Shown here: positions 45,631-54,279 of the stretch, piece by piece
Position numbering within the stretch: the stretch's first letter is position 1
Layout of the letters: every line of letters begins with the position of its first letter
Notes under the pieces: generated by a model
What the model was told of the DNA's origin: nothing
The model's input: the letters and a program-made list of their open reading frames with translations, nothing else
Databases searched by the model: none
Made by a program: the position numbers and the translations under genes
DNA from: an uncultured Lachnospiraceae bacterium
Lineage (GTDB): Bacteria; Bacillota; Clostridia; Lachnospirales; Lachnospiraceae
DNA: 56,531 nt
NCBI GenBank assembly: GCA_934351835.1
Contig: CAKRJP010000016.1
Location: forward strand, 1-56,531
Direction of reading: 5' to 3'

Positions 45631-46541
45631 AATGCTTTACCTTCTCCATTCATTGCCCGGATTGTCTCTTCTACATATTCGATGATTGCTTCCTGCTCCA
45701 ATACAAGAATATCTTTGTCGGCACCTCTTCCGAGGATATCATTTGGATCCATCTTATCTACGTCATGCTCTGCGAAATATTTCTTTACTGTATTTAAAAC
45801 TGCACGTTTCATTCCGGTTCCAAAGTTTACCTTGGCTACACCCATGCCTGCCACTTTTGTCAGATCTTCTCTGGCAATACTTGTGCCACCGTGAAGAACT
45901 AACGGAATATCAATCTTTTCCGCCAATGTCTGCAGTGCTTCGTAGTTGATTTTAACCATTCCGTCTTCTTTCAAATGACAGTTTCCAACGGCCACCGCCA
46001 CGGTATCAATTCCTGTATCTTTCACAAACTGATAACAAACTTCCGGATCTGTGTCTTCTCCCTCGTGAAGTTCTCCGGTTGCAGAGTTGAACAACGGAAG
46101 TTCTCCAACCTCTCCTTCCACTGCCACTCCTTTCTTGTGAGCTTTTTCTACGATTCTTTTCTGGATTTCTGACAGTTCCTTTAACGGTACTGCCTCTGAT
46201 GCAAATACAGGTGCATACATAACCATGTCAAATCCGTTCTCTGCCGCCTCTATCACCATCTCTTCATCGTCAGATTCATTTAACAGCAACGCCACCGGAA
46301 CACTTGCCTCTTCTGCGATTTTCGCCAGCATCGTCTGATATACCGAAAGGCTTTCTTTATATTTTCTCTTCGGCTCACCTATATAAGTTCCACAAACACC
46401 TATGATCACCGGTGATTTCATGTTTTCTGCCGCTCTGACTACTGCCAGTGTAGATTCCAGATTCCAACTTTCAAAATACCCCACCGAGTATTTATATTCC
46501 AATGCATGTGCCATCATTTCTTTCACAGTTGTTCTGCTCAT
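45624..46541 (-). CDS. Class II aldolase-like protein with altered catalytic site
   Basis: About 305 residues, clearly homologous to class II FBA/KbaY aldolases (VEGEVGELP, VGNCHLKEDG, LVLHGGTSI, KVNFGTG). Where the canonical enzyme at 25389-26357 has LHLDHGD, this protein has LLLNESD: the catalytic Asp is Asn and the first zinc His is Glu. The two other zinc His positions look kept. The ATG at 46541 follows GGAGG by 7 bases. It is inside the operon between E1-beta and E2, so its role is tied to the complex. It may be a changed aldolase, a lyase with other metal geometry, or a non-catalytic subunit. Confidence 0.85.
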   Translation of the reverse strand: MSRTTVKEMMAHALEYKYSVGYFESWNLESTLAVVRAAENMKSPVIIGVCGTYIGEPKRKYKESLSVYQTMLAKIAEEASVPVALLLNESDDEEMVIEAAENGFDMVMYAPVFASEAVPLKELSEIQKRIVEKAHKKGVAVEGEVGELPLFNSATGELHEGEDTDPEVCYQFVKDTGIDTVAVAVGNCHLKEDGMVKINYEALQTLAEKIDIPLVLHGGTSIAREDLTKVAGMGVAKVNFGTGMKRAVLNTVKKYFAEHDVDKMDPNDILGRGADKDILVLEQEAIIEYVEETIRAMNGEGKALC

Positions 46542-46577
46542 ATATCTTCCTCCGCCTATTTTCATGTTTAATTTATA

Positions 46578-47591
46578 CTAAAACTCTGCCAGTTCTCTTG
46601 CCGCCTCTACAATCCGGTCGGTAGATGGGATTACAAAATCTTCCATCGGTGATGCAAATGGGATCGGGGTATCATATGCTGCCACGATTTTAATCGGTGC
46701 GTCCAGGTCAAAAATATTATGTTCTGCGAAATGAGATGCTACCTGGGCGCCCCATCCTCCGTTATAAGTATCTTCGTGGACGATCATTAATTTCCCGGTT
46801 TTCTTTACAGACTGTTCCACCGTCTCATAGTCAAATGGTACAAGACTTCTCGGATCGATCACTTCACAGCTGATACCTTCTGCTTCAAGGCTCTTTGCAG
46901 CTTCCTGAGCACGGTAACTCATCAGGAGATTTGCCACGATCGTAACATCTGTTCCCTCTCTCCGGATCGCTGCTTTTCCGAATTCTACGGTATAATCACC
47001 ATCCGGTACTTCCCCGGTTGTCTTCAATGCATCTTTTTCTTTTCGTGCTCCACCGTATAACAATTTATGTTCGAAAACCAACACCGGATTATCATCTCTG
47101 ATTGCCTGCTTCATCATTCCTTTTGCATCATAAGGTGTGGATGGACAGATGACTTTCAATCCCGGTACATGGATGAAATAACTCTCCAGGCTCTGTGCAT
47201 GCTGCGCCCCCCTGTTTGTTGCTCCGCAAGGTGCTCGCATTACCATCGGGATATGTACTTTTCCGCCTGACATGTAACACATCTTCGCTGCCTGGTTCAC
47301 CAACTGGTCCATCATACAGAACAAGAAATCTCCATACTGAAGATCCGCTACCGGACGCATTCCCGTCATTGCCGCTCCGACACATACGCCCGAGATCAGG
47401 ATCTCTGCGATTGGGGTATTGATTACTCTCTCCGGTCCAAATTCATCCAGAAGTCCTTTTGTTACAGTAAAGGCTCCACCCATACCACCTTTGATATCCA
47501 CATCTTCTCCAAGACAGAACACCGTCTCATCTCTTCTCATTTCTTCCTGCAATGCCTGTTTTAAAGCATCTACAATCGCCATCTCTGCCAT
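46578..47591 (-). CDS. 2-oxo acid / acetoin dehydrogenase E1 component, beta subunit
   Basis: A 337-residue transketolase-like E1-beta with FCLGEDVDIKGGMGGAF, TPIAEILISG, MRAPCGA and EVIDPRSLVPFD. Its ATG overlaps the E1-alpha stop (TAATG). With E1-alpha it forms the alpha2beta2 TPP enzyme. Confidence 0.93.
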   Translation of the reverse strand: MAEMAIVDALKQALQEEMRRDETVFCLGEDVDIKGGMGGAFTVTKGLLDEFGPERVINTPIAEILISGVCVGAAMTGMRPVADLQYGDFLFCMMDQLVNQAAKMCYMSGGKVHIPMVMRAPCGATNRGAQHAQSLESYFIHVPGLKVICPSTPYDAKGMMKQAIRDDNPVLVFEHKLLYGGARKEKDALKTTGEVPDGDYTVEFGKAAIRREGTDVTIVANLLMSYRAQEAAKSLEAEGISCEVIDPRSLVPFDYETVEQSVKKTGKLMIVHEDTYNGGWGAQVASHFAEHNIFDLDAPIKIVAAYDTPIPFASPMEDFVIPSTDRIVEAARELAEF

Positions 47592-48574
47592 TATGCTCTG
47601 CCTCCTTCCCAGTATACGTCTCTCAATGCATCCTCCGGTTTTGGATCCGGACTGTTCTGTGCGTATTCCACTTCTGCGTCTATCTCAGCTACGATTTTTT
47701 CTTCCAGTTCTTTTAATTCTTCCTCCGTTGCTACGCCCTCTTCTAAAATGCGTTTGCGGAACATTGTGATAGGATCTCTTGAAAACCACTCTTTCTCTTC
47801 TTCGTCCGGTCTGTAACCGCAGGCATCATTTCTGGAGTGTCCGCCGATTCTGTATGTTTTTAACTCAAGAATCGTAGGTCCTTCGCCTCTTCTTGCTCTC
47901 TCAATAGCCCGTGCCGCCGCTTCATTTACTGCAAGCACATCATTTCCATCCACAACCTCACTTGGAATTCCGTAAGCAGAACCTCTGTCCGCTGCTACAT
48001 TTTCCAGGTTACAGGTCATCTTGATCGATGTTGTCGCTGAGTACAAGTTATTCTCACACACATATACCACCGGAAGTTTCCACACTGCTGCTCCGTTTAG
48101 GGCCTCGTGGAAAGACCCCTCATTGCTGGCACCGTCCCCGAAGAAACAAACTGCTACGTTATCTGTCTTCATCATCTTGCATCTGAGTGCCACACCTGCC
48201 GCAATTGGAAGGTTTCCACCTACAATCGCGTTAGCCGTTACAGCTCCTACGTCAATATCTCCCGTATGCATCGCGCCGCCTTTTCCTTTACAACAGCCTT
48301 CTGCTTTTCCGAACATTTCACACATCATAGACCTGAGAGAAACGCCTTTGGCAAGATCATGACCTGCCGGTCTGTGGGTTGTTAATATGTAATCTTCTTT
48401 TCTCAGATCATAGATCATTCCCACTGCACATGCTTCCTGTCCATGTGACTGATGAATCGTTCCAGGCATGATTCCTTCTAAGAACAAATAGTAAATAGTC
48501 TCTTCATACTGCCGGATCTGGTACATCTTTGAGTACATTCCCAGAGCCTTTTCTTTTTCAGGCATTTTCAACAT
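47591..48574 (-). CDS. 2-oxo acid / acetoin dehydrogenase E1 component, alpha subunit
   Basis: A 327-residue E1-alpha. The TPP site is in FGDGASNEGSFHEALN...VCENNLY, with HGQEACAVG, GKGGAMH and GGHSRNDA. The closest named relatives by motif are acetoin-dehydrogenase (AcoA) and PDH alpha subunits. First gene of the operon after a good promoter. Anaerobes of this group normally use pyruvate:ferredoxin oxidoreductase, so such a complex is more likely for a special substrate. Confidence 0.92.
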   Translation of the reverse strand: MLKMPEKEKALGMYSKMYQIRQYEETIYYLFLEGIMPGTIHQSHGQEACAVGMIYDLRKEDYILTTHRPAGHDLAKGVSLRSMMCEMFGKAEGCCKGKGGAMHTGDIDVGAVTANAIVGGNLPIAAGVALRCKMMKTDNVAVCFFGDGASNEGSFHEALNGAAVWKLPVVYVCENNLYSATTSIKMTCNLENVAADRGSAYGIPSEVVDGNDVLAVNEAAARAIERARRGEGPTILELKTYRIGGHSRNDACGYRPDEEEKEWFSRDPITMFRKRILEEGVATEEELKELEEKIVAEIDAEVEYAQNSPDPKPEDALRDVYWEGGRA

Positions 48575-48629
48575 AATCCTCTCTCCTCACTCTATCTGTT
48601 TTTGTTATTTTTGTTCAATTTATGGTTTG

Positions 48630-48658
48630 ATTATAACTTTTAGCAGTGCGTTTTTCAA
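48630..48658 (-). promoter_or_regulatory. Promoter of the E1/E2/E3 operon
   Basis: TTGAAA, 17 bases, TATAAT on the minus strand, about 55 bases before E1-alpha. Confidence 0.75.
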
Positions 48659-48677
48659 CATTTTAACCCGGTTTATA

Positions 48678-48764
48678 TGTTTGTTTTTAATCATTATCAA
48701 TTATATTTTGTTCGTTTTCAAACATTTTATTGTGCACTTTTATTTGCATATTTTTCGTTTTTAC
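48678..48764. promoter_or_regulatory. Three phased operator-like motifs between the operon and its regulator
   Basis: TTTGTTTTTA, TTCGTTTTCA and TTCGTTTTTA, with the G of each core at 48683, 48714 and 48757, i.e. 31 and 43 bases apart (about 3 and 4 helix turns). They fit DeoR-family or cre-like sites (reverse reads TGAAAACGAACA). The 48575-48818 gap otherwise has the promoter and AT-rich DNA. Confidence 0.5.
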
Positions 48765-48818
48765 ACTATGCTAATATTAATATAACCATAACTGTTATTA
48801 AGGGAGGGTGATTTTTAT

Positions 48819-49622
48819 ATGAAAAAAGATCGGCACGCTCAAATCATAGAACTATTAGAAAGCCGAACGGTCTGTACCTCCAAGGAACTGGCCGAAGAAT
48901 TAAACTGTAGTGAAATGACTATACGGAGAGATTTGAATGAATTAGAAAAGCGTCAGCTTATCACCAGGAAACATGGATGTGCATTTTTGCAAAGGCAGAA
49001 TAAGCCCAACTACTTTCAGGAGCAGGTAGACGAACAATATTATGAGAAAGAGGCCATTGCAAGGGCAGCACTCCAGTTCGTCCATCCTTACAGCGTAATC
49101 TGCATCGACTCCGGAACCACTGCGCACACCTTATCAAGGTTGCTGCCGGACACGATGCCGTTATCTGTGATCACATCCAACCTGATGACCGCTATCGAAC
49201 TGTCTTCCAGAGACAATATCCAGGTCTATGTGACCGGAGGTATGCTATATCACCGCACACGTTCAATCATGACCGATGCCAAGGAGATTCTGGCACAGCA
49301 TCCGGCAGATGTCGCTTTTATATCAGCCCGAGCATTTCGCATTCCTGGCGGTGCCTACGAGCACACCTACCCACTGATAGACACCAAAAGGGCGTTGGTA
49401 TCCATTGCCCGCAAGACTGTACTTTTGATCGATCATACCAAATTTGAACATACATCTTTGTGTAATTCCATCCCTTTGAATCAAATTGATACAATCATCA
49501 CCGACACTCAGACGCCTTCCGACACGATCCAGAAAGCAGTCTCTTTAAAAAAAGAAATAATTATCGTCAATCCCGAAACTTCTAAAATCGTCAAACATTA
49601 CAACAAGGTCCCGACCAGATAA
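48819..49622 (+). CDS. DeoR/GlpR-family transcriptional regulator
   Basis: A 267-residue regulator. The N-terminal winged helix has the DeoR signature (TSKELAEELNCSEMTIRRDLNELE), and the C-terminal sugar-phosphate-sensing domain carries DSGTTAHTLSRLL and the DHTKFEHTSL motif. It is divergent from the E1-alpha gene and so most likely controls that operon in response to a phosphorylated sugar intermediate. GGGAGG precedes the start. Confidence 0.93.
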   Translation: MKKDRHAQIIELLESRTVCTSKELAEELNCSEMTIRRDLNELEKRQLITRKHGCAFLQRQNKPNYFQEQVDEQYYEKEAIARAALQFVHPYSVICIDSGTTAHTLSRLLPDTMPLSVITSNLMTAIELSSRDNIQVYVTGGMLYHRTRSIMTDAKEILAQHPADVAFISARAFRIPGGAYEHTYPLIDTKRALVSIARKTVLLIDHTKFEHTSLCNSIPLNQIDTIITDTQTPSDTIQKAVSLKKEIIIVNPETSKIVKHYNKVPTR

Positions 49623-49638
49623 ACCCGGCCGGGACCTT
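49605..49638. terminator. Bidirectional terminator between the regulator and the aminopeptidase
   Basis: AAGGTCCCG/CGGGACCTT stem; the regulator's stop codon lies in the loop. Confidence 0.75.
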
Positions 49639-49662
49639 ATTACTCAAAGCATTTTAAATTAC

Positions 49663-51450
49663 TTAGATTTCTCTTGTATATTTCTTCAGCCATTCTTTCT
49701 CTTCATCATTCAGATATGGTGAAACTTTCTCATATACAGTCTTATGGTAATCATTCAACAGTTTCTTATCTTCAGATGATAAAATGTCCGGATTGATCGC
49801 ATCCAGATCCATCGGAATATAAGTAATCGGCTCAAAATACATGAACTGTCCGTACTCGTTTTGTTCACCCATACAAACCAGAAGTTCGTTCTCCAGACGA
49901 ACACCATGAGAGCCTTCAATGTAGATACCCGGCTCGTCTGTGATCACCATACCTTCTTCGAATGGATGAATCTCATGCGGACGGTACTGCCAGCGGAATC
50001 CTGTCGGTCCTTCATGGATATTCAGCAGATATCCTACACCATGACCTGTTCCGTGATTAAAGTTCATATTTCTGTCCCAGAATGGTTTTCTCGCCAGATA
50101 ATCCAATGTCATACCTGTCGTTCCATACATAAATTTTGCATTTGCAAGCTGCAGGTTACTGATTACCACCAGGGAGAAATCATCTTTCATCTGCTGTGGG
50201 ATTTCACCAAACGCATAGGTTCTCGTAACATCTGTAGATCCCTCATAGAATCCTGCCCCGGTATCTGTCAGAAGCATTCCACCCTCTTCCAGTTCCACGT
50301 CTGTCTCCGGTGAAGAAGTGTAGTGAACGATAGCTCCATGCTCTCCGAACGAAGATATCGGCTCGAAACTCGGACGGATGAAATTCCCCATCTCCGCACG
50401 GAACTCATCCAACTTGTCGGATGCACTCATCTCCGTAATCTTCATCTTTCCTACATTCTCTTTCAGCCATTTCATAAATCTGACATGCGCAACACTATCT
50501 TTAATCTCTGCAATGCGAATATTTTCAATCTCTACTTTATTCTTCATTGCTTTGAAAATAATCTCCGGATTTGCTTTTTCAACTTTCTTAACACCTTCCG
50601 GAATATTGTTGTACAGCGCATAGTTTAAGTTTGCAGGATCGATCAGCAATGTTTCTTCTTCTGTAACATTCTTAATGTCTTCATAAATATCATTGTATGG
50701 GTGAAGTACGACACCGTCTTTCGCCAGATCTGCCTTCATCTCATCAGATAGTTTTGCCTCATTGATATACAGATCCATCTTATCCATTGTGATCACTGCA
50801 TATGTCAGTACTAATGGGAAATATTCGATATCGTTACCACGGATATTCAGTGTCCAGCAGATGTCATCCAGTGTTGTAAGCACATGAGTTGTTGCTCCGT
50901 TTGCTTTCATCACTTCACGGATTCTTCTAAGTTTACTCTCTACAGTCTCTCCTGCATATTTGATATCCAGTGCAAATGCAGGCTCTTCTGAAAGGGCCGG
51001 ACGACTCTCCCACACTTCATCGATCAGATCATACGCATACTGGATACTTGCACCTTTTTTAGCTGCAATCGCCTCATATCCAAGACCCTCACCCATTGCT
51101 ACTGCACGTCCGTCAAATCCAAGCACCTCTCCTGCCTGCAGGGTATCTTCCAGATAAGCATCCAACGTAGGTACTCCCGGCTCTCCCATCTTCATCAGTT
51201 CTACTGTCGTTCCTTCCAGTTGTTTTGCAGCCTGGATAAAATAACGTCCGTCTGTCCAGAGTCTTGCTTCACTCTTTGTGATCACTGCCGTTCCCGCAGA
51301 ACCGGTAAAACCTGTGATAAACGCTCTCTCTTTGAAATGTTCTCCAACATATTCACTCTGGTGGAAATCAGCAGTCGGTACAATATACATATCGACCCCT
51401 TTTTCTGCCATCTTCTCACGAAGTTTTGAAATTCTTTCTGCAACCTTCAT
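49663..51450 (-). CDS. M24-family aminopeptidase P (Xaa-Pro aminopeptidase)
   Basis: About 595 residues, the long three-domain form. Two creatinase-like N-terminal domains precede the M24 domain. Metal ligands: the two Asp in LTDTGAGFYEGSTDVTR, His in NHGTGHGVG, and Glu in DEPGIYIEG and RLENEL. It removes N-terminal residues before proline. The ATG at 51450 follows GGAGG by 8 bases; the TTG fifteen bases earlier overlaps this site. Last gene of a three-gene operon. Confidence 0.92.
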   Translation of the reverse strand: MKVAERISKLREKMAEKGVDMYIVPTADFHQSEYVGEHFKERAFITGFTGSAGTAVITKSEARLWTDGRYFIQAAKQLEGTTVELMKMGEPGVPTLDAYLEDTLQAGEVLGFDGRAVAMGEGLGYEAIAAKKGASIQYAYDLIDEVWESRPALSEEPAFALDIKYAGETVESKLRRIREVMKANGATTHVLTTLDDICWTLNIRGNDIEYFPLVLTYAVITMDKMDLYINEAKLSDEMKADLAKDGVVLHPYNDIYEDIKNVTEEETLLIDPANLNYALYNNIPEGVKKVEKANPEIIFKAMKNKVEIENIRIAEIKDSVAHVRFMKWLKENVGKMKITEMSASDKLDEFRAEMGNFIRPSFEPISSFGEHGAIVHYTSSPETDVELEEGGMLLTDTGAGFYEGSTDVTRTYAFGEIPQQMKDDFSLVVISNLQLANAKFMYGTTGMTLDYLARKPFWDRNMNFNHGTGHGVGYLLNIHEGPTGFRWQYRPHEIHPFEEGMVITDEPGIYIEGSHGVRLENELLVCMGEQNEYGQFMYFEPITYIPMDLDAINPDILSSEDKKLLNDYHKTVYEKVSPYLNDEEKEWLKKYTREI

Positions 51451-51473
51451 CGCAATTCCCTCCAATTTTTATA

Positions 51474-52148
51474 TTATTCTTCATCTATATAATTTCTTCC
51501 GGCAACCAAGGCACTACCTTTTTTATCCTCTTCCGGAACAAAACTATCATCACTCCATGCAACGATCTCTACCTGATCATCTTCATCCACTTCCAGGATA
51601 TTAAGTGCCGCATTCCCCAGTGGCGGCACATTCCACATATCGTTGATCTCTTTTCCGTCAAAATAGATCATCAAAAGTGACAGGCAGATCATATGCGCCG
51701 TGATCAGGATCGTCTTTCCTCTGTTAGCATGCACAATTCTCCAGAAAGCATCCAGCATACGCTCCTGCACTTCTGCAAATGTATCTCCGCCTTCAATACG
51801 AAGTTCTGCCGGACGGTTTCCCCAAAGCTCAATCTGCCCCGGAAATTTTTCTTCTACCTCATGTCCGTTCAGACCTTCCCATGCACCACACGCAATCTCT
51901 CTGAGACCGTCATCTGTCTGGATCTTGATATCTCTGTCACTGCAAATGATCTCTGCAGTCTCGTACGCCCTTCTCATCGGGCTGGAATATACCACATCCA
52001 GTTTTTCATTCTCCAGTGCTGCTTTTGCATAACCAGCCTGACGGCGTCCTTTTTCATTCAGCGGAAGATCTTTACTTCCCAGAAAACGGCACAGTACATT
52101 CCATTCCGTTTCTCCATGGCGCACCATGATCACTTTTGTCTTACCCAT
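51474..52148 (-). CDS. Histidine phosphatase family protein
   Basis: A 224-residue phosphoglycerate-mutase-like protein. The phospho-His is in VRHGETEWN; the second acid is in GEC-like REIACGAWEG and the second His in ITAHMICL. It could hydrolyse a sugar or nucleotide phosphate. It sits 11 bases after the lipoprotein gene and 23 bases before the aminopeptidase. Confidence 0.88.
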   Translation of the reverse strand: MGKTKVIMVRHGETEWNVLCRFLGSKDLPLNEKGRRQAGYAKAALENEKLDVVYSSPMRRAYETAEIICSDRDIKIQTDDGLREIACGAWEGLNGHEVEEKFPGQIELWGNRPAELRIEGGDTFAEVQERMLDAFWRIVHANRGKTILITAHMICLSLLMIYFDGKEINDMWNVPPLGNAALNILEVDEDDQVEIVAWSDDSFVPEEDKKGSALVAGRNYIDEE

Positions 52149-52159
52149 TATCTCTTCTC

Positions 52160-53026
52160 CTATTTTGACTCTTTGTCCGAAGATTCTGTTGCATCAGATG
52201 TCTTACTATCTGACGTTTTGCTGTCTGATGATTTACTGTCTGTTGTATCTTTGCTGTCAGATGATTTTACATAACGGCATCTGTCTGTTACCCATGACAT
52301 TACGTTCTTCTCCGTGATCAGCGTTCTCATATCATCTTCTGAAACTGTTGCCAGTAAAGTGTCGACATTTGTCAGATTGTATTTATCCACATACTCCTGT
52401 AAACCTTCCTGGAATTCTTCTTCCGTTGGCTTCAGTCCGTAATAATTTGCAATAACATCAGCTACTAACTCCTGTTTCAGAGAAGCCTTTGCAGCTTTAT
52501 CAATATCTTTTTCTGTAACCTTTGTTGCTTTCAAATACTCTTCGTAGCTTACGCCCGCCTGATCTGCATAACGCTGGTACATATCTTTCAGATTATCTTT
52601 TACATGTTTCAGACGATCTTTCGGGTATTTCTTTACAGTTGAATTATCAATTACCTTTTCCCAGGCTCTTGTCTCCTCTTCTTCGCGGGCAGAGTTTTCT
52701 CTGGACTCTTCAACCTGCTTTCTGATTTCAGCCTTGTACTCATCTACAGTCTTAGAGGTCTGCGACAGTTCCTGTACCATCTCATCAGTGATCGGTGCAT
52801 TCTCATCCAGATCATTACCTCTCACATACAGACGTCTCATGTAATCTACAGCCTGATCAACCTCATCGTCTGTTGTTTCTTCTACAGTCACGGGTTCTAT
52901 CTCAACACCCTGATAATCTGTAACCTTTACATACTTATCAGACAGTGTTCTCGGACCCCTTCCGGAACATCCCACTAACAATGTTGCCGAAAGCAACACC
53001 ATGATGCCCAACATCACTTTCTTCAT
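52160..53026 (-). CDS. Lipoprotein with trigger-factor C-terminal-like domain
   Basis: A 288-residue protein. Signal peptide and lipobox LLVGC with Cys20. Residues ~115-235 resemble the chaperone arms of trigger factor (YPKDRLKHVKDNLKDMYQRY, SYEEYLKAT, TEEEFQEGL). There is no ribosome-binding or PPIase domain. The last ~35 residues are a Ser/Asp/Lys/Thr low-complexity tail. Likely an extracytoplasmic, membrane-anchored chaperone or foldase. First gene of its operon. Confidence 0.78.
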   Translation of the reverse strand: MKKVMLGIMVLLSATLLVGCSGRGPRTLSDKYVKVTDYQGVEIEPVTVEETTDDEVDQAVDYMRRLYVRGNDLDENAPITDEMVQELSQTSKTVDEYKAEIRKQVEESRENSAREEEETRAWEKVIDNSTVKKYPKDRLKHVKDNLKDMYQRYADQAGVSYEEYLKATKVTEKDIDKAAKASLKQELVADVIANYYGLKPTEEEFQEGLQEYVDKYNLTNVDTLLATVSEDDMRTLITEKNVMSWVTDRCRYVKSSDSKDTTDSKSSDSKTSDSKTSDATESSDKESK

Positions 53027-53080
53027 TATCTTAATACCTCATTCTTCCCTTGTAGTGAAACTCAAAAAGTTCCCCAAATA

Positions 53081-53109
53081 AGTATAAATGGGGACAGACT
53101 CCAAGTCAA
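53081..53109 (-). promoter_or_regulatory. Promoter of the lipoprotein operon, set inside a hairpin
   Basis: TTGACT, 17 bases, TATACT on the minus strand. The -35 and spacer lie within the terminator hairpin 53090-53121. Confidence 0.7.
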
Positions 53110-53121
53110 GAGACTGCCCCC
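53090..53121 (-). terminator. Hairpin after the alcohol dehydrogenase gene
   Basis: GGGG-CAG-CTC pairs with GAG-CTG-CCCC around an 8-base loop. The following T-rich tract is broken (ATTTATACTTATTT), so termination may be partial. Confidence 0.55.
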
Positions 53122-53181
53122 GTATAAAGTATGAGCGAATTCACACCTTTATACCTTTTTTATAAACACTTATCGCCCTAA

Positions 53182-54228
53182 TTAATCCATTTTAATTGCA
53201 GCTTTTACAACTTCATCTTTGTGGTTCAGACTGTAATCAATCGCTTCAATACACTCATCAAATGGGAAGATGTGTGATACGATCTTCTTAACCGGAATCA
53301 GTCCGGAAGAAACTGCTGCGATTGCCTTTGGCCATAAGTTTCTGTAACGGTATACTGAGTATACTGTTCCTTCCATTGCATTTAATGTTGCTGTATCTAA
53401 CTCAAGCACCGGCTCCGGTGATACACCTGTCAGTGTTACTTTTCCGCCACGTTTGATCAGACGGCATGACTGCAGTGTTGTAATTCTGTTTCCGGCACAC
53501 TCATATACCTGGTCAACTCCGCCACCCGGAAGAGAATGTGCAAATTCTACGATATCTTCTTTTGTGCTGTTAAATACTCTTGTAGCACCAACTTCCATAG
53601 CCATCTCCAGACGTTTGTCCATAACATCAGCTACATAAATTTCACTTACTCCACGAGCTTTTAATGCCATAATTGTGCAAAGTCCAATACATCCACTTCC
53701 AAGAACGATTGCTGATTCTCCAACTCTTGCATCTGATAACTCTGTTCCGTGCATACCTACTGCTAATGGCTCAATCATAGCTCCCTCAAGTGTATCCATG
53801 TTTTCCGGAAGTTTGTAGCACATAGAAGCGTCATGTACACAGTACTCTGCGTTAACTCCATCTCTTTCTCCAGGGATTGCAAGCATCTTAATGTTCGTAC
53901 ACAGATTGTAAAGGCCTTTCTTACACTCTTCACAATGTCCACAAGGAACTGCTGGCTCGATAGATACCTTATCTCCGATCTCAAGACTATCTACGCCTTC
54001 TCCAAGTGCTGTAACAACTCCACCCGGCTCATGTCCAAGTGCTAAAGGGCCATCTAATGTCCAGTTTGCAAGCTGTCCTTCCTGATAGAAATGAAGATCC
54101 GAACCACAAACTCCTACATACTCCAGTTTGATCTGCACTTCGCCCGGTGCCGGCTGTGGGATATCACGCTCTACCCACTCCAGTTTCTGCTTACCAGTCA
54201 ATACGCATACTTTCATTTTTCCTTCCAT
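53182..54228 (-). CDS. Zinc-dependent alcohol (polyol) dehydrogenase
   Basis: A 348-residue medium-chain dehydrogenase of the sorbitol/xylitol/butanediol group. Catalytic zinc: VCGSDLHFY (Cys) and LGHEPGG (His-Glu). Structural zinc: CGHCEECKKGLYNLC with four Cys. The NAD site is VLGSGCIGLC. The ATG at 54228 follows GAGGT by 8 bases. It follows the FGGY kinase in the same direction, 51 bases downstream, so it probably oxidises a polyol to a ketose in the same route. Confidence 0.9.
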   Translation of the reverse strand: MEGKMKVCVLTGKQKLEWVERDIPQPAPGEVQIKLEYVGVCGSDLHFYQEGQLANWTLDGPLALGHEPGGVVTALGEGVDSLEIGDKVSIEPAVPCGHCEECKKGLYNLCTNIKMLAIPGERDGVNAEYCVHDASMCYKLPENMDTLEGAMIEPLAVGMHGTELSDARVGESAIVLGSGCIGLCTIMALKARGVSEIYVADVMDKRLEMAMEVGATRVFNSTKEDIVEFAHSLPGGGVDQVYECAGNRITTLQSCRLIKRGGKVTLTGVSPEPVLELDTATLNAMEGTVYSVYRYRNLWPKAIAAVSSGLIPVKKIVSHIFPFDECIEAIDYSLNHKDEVVKAAIKMD

Positions 54229-54279
54229 TGTTGTTACCTCTTTTCTTAAAAAATTATTTCATTATTTTGTTATCATTAA

